From Candidatus Eiseniibacteriota bacterium (GTDB taxonomy: Bacteria; Arandabacterota; Arandabacteria; JAGLYR01), in the NCBI GenBank assembly GCA_023132135.1, contig JAGLYR010000228.1:1-9378 (forward strand): a stretch of DNA of 9,378 nt. The letters run 5' to 3'. Both the position numbers and the translations under genes were made by a program. Of the stretch, positions 6,614 through 9,378 are shown in pieces. Below the pieces are notes generated by a model. The model was not told the DNA's origin. It saw only the letters and a list, made by a program, of their open reading frames with translations, and made no database searches. Each line of letters starts with the position of its first letter. The stretch's first letter is position 1.

Positions 6614-6770
6614 CCCTGGCAGGTCTCCTGGCTCATGGCTCCAGCGCCTTCCCCCGCCTTCCCGGTCTATTGACCCGTGGCCTGAAGGGGGTAGGCTCGC
6701 CAATCACAGTGGCGGGACCGCGGAGGCTTTGCACCTCACTTCCCGTTTTCAGTCCGTTCGGACACCAGGG
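6614..6770 (-). promoter_or_regulatory. cobalamin (adenosylcobalamin/B12) riboswitch aptamer
   Basis: On the minus strand the conserved core reads in order: GGGAAGTGAGGTGCAAAGCC, then GGTCCCGCCACTGTGATTGG, and near the 3' end the B12 box, GCCAGGAGACCTGCC. P1 closes the element: CCCTGG (6770-6765) pairs with CCAGGG (6619-6614). The aptamer is about 157 nt, a usual size for this family. It binds corrinoid and normally turns expression off. Here it precedes a terminator/antiterminator pair and then the btuB-like gene, so the receptor and the propeller protein should both be repressed when B12 is plentiful. The identification rests on the invariant boxes and the P1 pairing. Confidence 0.95.
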
Positions 6771-6797
6771 AATACACTCAGTTGTCGAACTGATACA

Positions 6798-6827
6798 TCT
6801 CTATCACAATGCCGGAGGCGTTGTCAA
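6798..6827 (-). promoter_or_regulatory. candidate promoter of the btuB-propeller operon
   Basis: A perfect TTGACA -35 box lies at 6827-6822 on the minus strand. The best -10 at 18-base spacing is TAGAGA (6803-6798), which matches only three of six positions. Transcription would start about 20 bases before P1 of the riboswitch. A 5-bp dyad, CAGTT-GTCG-AACTG (6779-6792), lies at the predicted start point. The weak -10 leaves the exact promoter uncertain. Confidence 0.4.
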
Positions 6828-6858
6828 GCTCCAACGACAGTCCGCGAACGGGCATCCG

Positions 6859-6887
6859 TTGACATCCAAGCCCGGGCAGAGTAGGTT
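6859..6887 (+). promoter_or_regulatory. candidate promoter of the kinase-regulator pair
   Basis: A perfect TTGACA (6859-6864) is followed after 17 bases by TAGGTT (6882-6887), a weak -10. An alternative is TTGAAT (6886-6891), 16 bases, TATGGT. Either would start transcription before the ATG at 6964. The TTGACA boxes of this promoter and the btuB promoter lie about 31 bases apart and point away from each other, so one bound regulator could affect both. Confidence 0.35.
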
Positions 6888-6963
6888 GAATGCGGCTTGG
6901 CCTGGATTATGGTTGTCTCTCGTATCGGTTGGGAATCGCTGTCCGCACAGGGGCGAAGTGGTT

Positions 6964-8733
6964 ATGGAAAAGGGAACTCGACAGGATCGGGGCCGGGGAG
7001 CAACTGGTCGGAAAAACCTCGCTGACTTCCGAATCCTGTCCCGGCAGATTCTGCAGCATGGAAGCCGCGGTCTTCTCAGAACCGAGTTCATGAACAAGAT
7101 CCTGGAGACACTTGTGGATTTCTCCGGATGTGACGAGGCCGGACTTGCCCTGAGCGAACGGGGGAAGTACTACAGATGCAGTCTCACCACTTCTCCGGAG
7201 CGGTGCTTCCGTTTTGAGACTCTGCCGCTGCCACAGAACGGGGACAAGGAGGTTGCCTGTGATCCTGGAAGCAGCCTTGGGATGATACGGCTCTGCCAAT
7301 GCGTTGCCAGTGGGCACACCGACAGGGAATCGCCGTTCTTCACGGAAGGCGGCAGCTTCTGGACAGGAGATACCGGGAAGGCAATCGTTTCTGAATCCGC
7401 GACCGCCGGTCAGCCGGATAGCGAGGAGATCCACCTCGACGGGCCATACCGGACCCTCGCACTGATCGCCCTGGCGGTGGAGGAAGGAAAAACCGGGCTC
7501 CTCACCCTGATGAGCAAGCAACGGGACTATCTCGACCGGGAGGACATCGAATTCTACGAGTGGATTGCCGAGGTTCTTGGCGTTGCGCTTGCTTCCCGCC
7601 GGACCCAGCTTGACCTGCGTGAGCGCGTCAAGGAGATCACTTGTCTGTATGGGATATCCCGCCTGGTGGATCCTCCGGGCGCGAATCTGTCCCACATCCT
7701 GCGGGGCATCGTGGATCTTCTTCCTCCTGCGTGGCTCTACCCTGAGGTTGCCTCAGCCGGGATCGATCTGGATGGGCACTGCTATCGGACTACCGATTTC
7801 CAGGAGGAAGGAGACCGACAGATGGCCGAGATCATCGTGGCGCGGCGGAGTCGTGGCTCCGTCTCGGTGGTCTATTCCGAGGAAAGGCCGGACCTGGACG
7901 AGGGTCCGTTCCTGAAGGAAGAGCGGCACCTGATCGACACAGTGGCCCGCGAAATCGCCCTCCTCCTCGAACGTCGCCAGTTCGAGGAGGACAAGGCGAA
8001 ACTCGAAGAGCAGTTGCGCCACGCAGACCGGTTGGCCACCGTCGGGCAATTGGCCGCCGGCGTGGCCCACGAGCTAAACGAGCCTCTGGGGGCGATTCTC
8101 GGATTCGCTCAGCTGGCCCGGAAGGACCCGGAATTGCCCGACCACCTTGGACAAGATATCGGGAGGATCATCTCCGCCTCCCTCCATGCGCGGGAGGTGA
8201 TCCGGAAACTGATGATCTTTGCCCGCGACGTACCTTCCCAGAAAACCCAGGTCAGTCTCAACCAGCTGGTTGAGGAGGGCCTGTTCTTCTTCGAAGGACG
8301 GTGCGCCAAAGGCGGGATTGAACTGGTGCGTTCGCTCAAGCCCGACCTGCCCGACATTGCAGCCAACGCGGGACAGATAAACCAGATTCTGATCAACCTG
8401 ATGGTCAATGCGATGCAGGCGATCCCTGAAGAAGGCAGGATTTCCGTGGAAACGGGGATCTCCGAAGGCCACGTTTTCCTTGCTGTGGAGGATACAGGCG
8501 TGGGGATGAGCAAGCAGATCCAGAGTCAGATCTTTCTCCCGTTCTTCACGACCAAAGACGTTGATGAGGGAACGGGCCTCGGATTGGCCGTGGTTCACGG
8601 CATTGTCACCTCACACGGGGGCTCGATCAAGGTGGAAAGCAGGACAGGACAAGGCACACGCTTTGAGGTCCGGCTGCCTCTCACGGAAGCCTCGTCTGGC
8701 GGAAAGGATGGGGCGGATGTCGTCCAAGGCTGA
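6964..8733 (+). CDS. GAF-domain sensor histidine kinase (soluble)
   Basis: A 589-residue protein with no membrane segment. Two GAF-like sensor regions precede the kinase core: about 40-215, and 222-340 (starting [12 protein letters not shown], a common GAF opening). The HisKA region follows, with the phospho-acceptor His369 in [17 protein letters not shown]. The ATPase domain has the N box (NLMVNAMQ, Asn482), G1 (EDTGVGM, 509-515), F box (FLPFFTTK) and G2 ([11 protein letters not shown], from 536). Residues 110-135 hold LCQCVASG and [13 protein letters not shown], a stretch I have the impression recurs in GAF-type kinases. The first GAF is cysteine-rich (56, 72, 81, 99, 111, 113). I chose the ATG at 6964 because the open frame continuing upstream to 6670 crosses the riboswitch and its promoter region and has no kinase-like content. 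The stop overlaps the response-regulator gene. The signal sensed is not evident. Confidence 0.9.
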   Translation: MEKGTRQDRGRGATGRKNLADFRILSRQILQHGSRGLLRTEFMNKILETLVDFSGCDEAGLALSERGKYYRCSLTTSPERCFRFETLPLPQNGDKEVACDPGSSLGMIRLCQCVASGHTDRESPFFTEGGSFWTGDTGKAIVSESATAGQPDSEEIHLDGPYRTLALIALAVEEGKTGLLTLMSKQRDYLDREDIEFYEWIAEVLGVALASRRTQLDLRERVKEITCLYGISRLVDPPGANLSHILRGIVDLLPPAWLYPEVASAGIDLDGHCYRTTDFQEEGDRQMAEIIVARRSRGSVSVVYSEERPDLDEGPFLKEERHLIDTVAREIALLLERRQFEEDKAKLEEQLRHADRLATVGQLAAGVAHELNEPLGAILGFAQLARKDPELPDHLGQDIGRIISASLHAREVIRKLMIFARDVPSQKTQVSLNQLVEEGLFFFEGRCAKGGIELVRSLKPDLPDIAANAGQINQILINLMVNAMQAIPEEGRISVETGISEGHVFLAVEDTGVGMSKQIQSQIFLPFFTTKDVDEGTGLGLAVVHGIVTSHGGSIKVESRTGQGTRFEVRLPLTEASSGGKDGADVVQG

Positions 8734-9378
8734 GAAAGAGCGCATTCTCGTCGTCGACGATGCGCCCGACACTCTTGAGGTCCTGAGGAGAAACCTCACG
8801 GCAGAGGGCTATCGGGTCTTCACCGCCGCCCACGTCGCGGCTGCGGTCGAGATCCTCGAGTCGACACCCGTCGACCTGGTGATCACGGATTTCAAGATGC
8901 CCAAGGTCAGCGGCATGGATCTCGTGAGGCACGTTCGGGAGAACTTCAAAGATGTCGAGGTCATGATGATCACGGGCTATCCCTCCATCGCGGGTGCCGT
9001 CGAGGCGGTCAAGATCGGAGCTGAAGAGTACCTGGCGAAGCCTTTCACGGATGACGAACTTCTCTCCGCTGTGCAGCGGGTGTTGGACAAACTCCGTTCC
9101 CGCAGGATCGGCCCGTTGCCCCCTCGCGGGAGTCCGCTGTCCGCTCACGGTATGCTTGGGGAATCGCAGGCCATGCGCCGGATTGCCCGCGCCATCGCCA
9201 AGGTGTCAACCACTGCGGCCACGGTTCTCATCACGGGGGAGAGCGGCACGGGCAAGGAGCTGGTTGCTCGAGCTGTTCACTACAGCGGCTCGCGGGCTGC
9301 GGCTCCCTTTGTGCCTGTGAATTGCGGGGCGATCCCCGAGGGCCTGTTGGAGAGTGAACTCTTCGGACATGTCAAGGG
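8717..9378 (+). CDS. NtrC-type sigma54-activating response regulator, N-terminal part (cut by right edge)
   Basis: 220 codons are visible before the window ends. Residues 9-125 are a receiver domain: the acidic pair Asp14-Asp15, phospho-acceptor Asp58 in VITDFKMP, Thr86 in MITGYPS, and Lys108 in LAKPF. After a short linker, a sigma54-interaction AAA+ domain begins at about 147 ([10 protein letters not shown]). It has the Walker A loop GESGTGKE (174-181), then [21 protein letters not shown]; the GAFTGA loop expected next falls just outside the window. The full protein should be about 450 residues with a C-terminal Fis-type DNA-binding helix-turn-helix. It overlaps the kinase gene by 17 nt, so the two are surely co-transcribed and cognate. 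An alternative in-frame ATG lies at 8708. The 8717 start is preferred because AAAGG is then placed about 10 bases upstream. Its sigma54 target promoter is not visible here. Confidence 0.92.
   Translation, partial: MSSKAEKERILVVDDAPDTLEVLRRNLTAEGYRVFTAAHVAAAVEILESTPVDLVITDFKMPKVSGMDLVRHVRENFKDVEVMMITGYPSIAGAVEAVKIGAEEYLAKPFTDDELLSAVQRVLDKLRSRRIGPLPPRGSPLSAHGMLGESQAMRRIARAIAKVSTTAATVLITGESGTGKELVARAVHYSGSRAAAPFVPVNCGAIPEGLLESELFGHVK

Noticed and set aside
6670-6963. Upstream extension of the kinase reading frame by 98 codons
   Set aside because: It lies antisense to the cobalamin aptamer and across both promoters, has no domain-like content, and the ATG at 6964 gives a sensible start.

Overview
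The window looks like chromosomal DNA of a GC-rich Gram-negative bacterium, probably a poorly cultured FCB-type lineage. Four things point there: a secreted protein ending in a YPNPFNP-type FlgD/T9SS-like tail, a TonB-dependent outer-membrane receptor, a gene start for the small ribosomal protein THX, and an NtrC-type response regulator. The phylum is inferred, not read; Eisenbacteria, Krumholzibacteria, Latescibacteria or Zixibacteria-like groups would all fit.

Left part (1-2631). The 5' end of a THX gene runs off the left edge on the minus strand, with its own sigma70-like promoter just after the lysR stop. A LysR-type regulator (minus) is divergent from an unrecognised 269-residue protein (plus). 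An 18-bp palindrome lies in the region between them and overlaps the likely lysR promoter. The C-terminal half of the unknown protein reads like a CheY-type receiver fold that has lost its phosphorylation site. Its stop codon is fused to a perfect 21-bp inverted repeat, which separates it from a convergent ArsR-type regulator.

Middle (2632-6830). A repeat-rich spacer holds a nested inverted repeat and purine/pyrimidine tandem repeats. It is followed by a two-gene minus-strand operon: a TonB-dependent receptor (btuB-like) and, 68 nt downstream, a secreted beta-propeller protein with a C-terminal sorting-type tail. The operon leader carries a clear cobalamin riboswitch. P1, the B12 box and a downstream terminator/antiterminator switch can all be read. 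This makes the operon a vitamin B12 (corrinoid) uptake locus, and the propeller protein a good candidate for a surface B12 capture partner analogous to BtuG of Bacteroides.

Right part (6831-9378). Divergent from the B12 operon is a two-component pair: a soluble kinase with two GAF-like sensor regions, and an NtrC-type sigma54 activator that overlaps it by 17 nt and is cut by the right edge. Whether this pair senses something related to corrinoids is unknown; only the shared, divergent promoter region suggests it.
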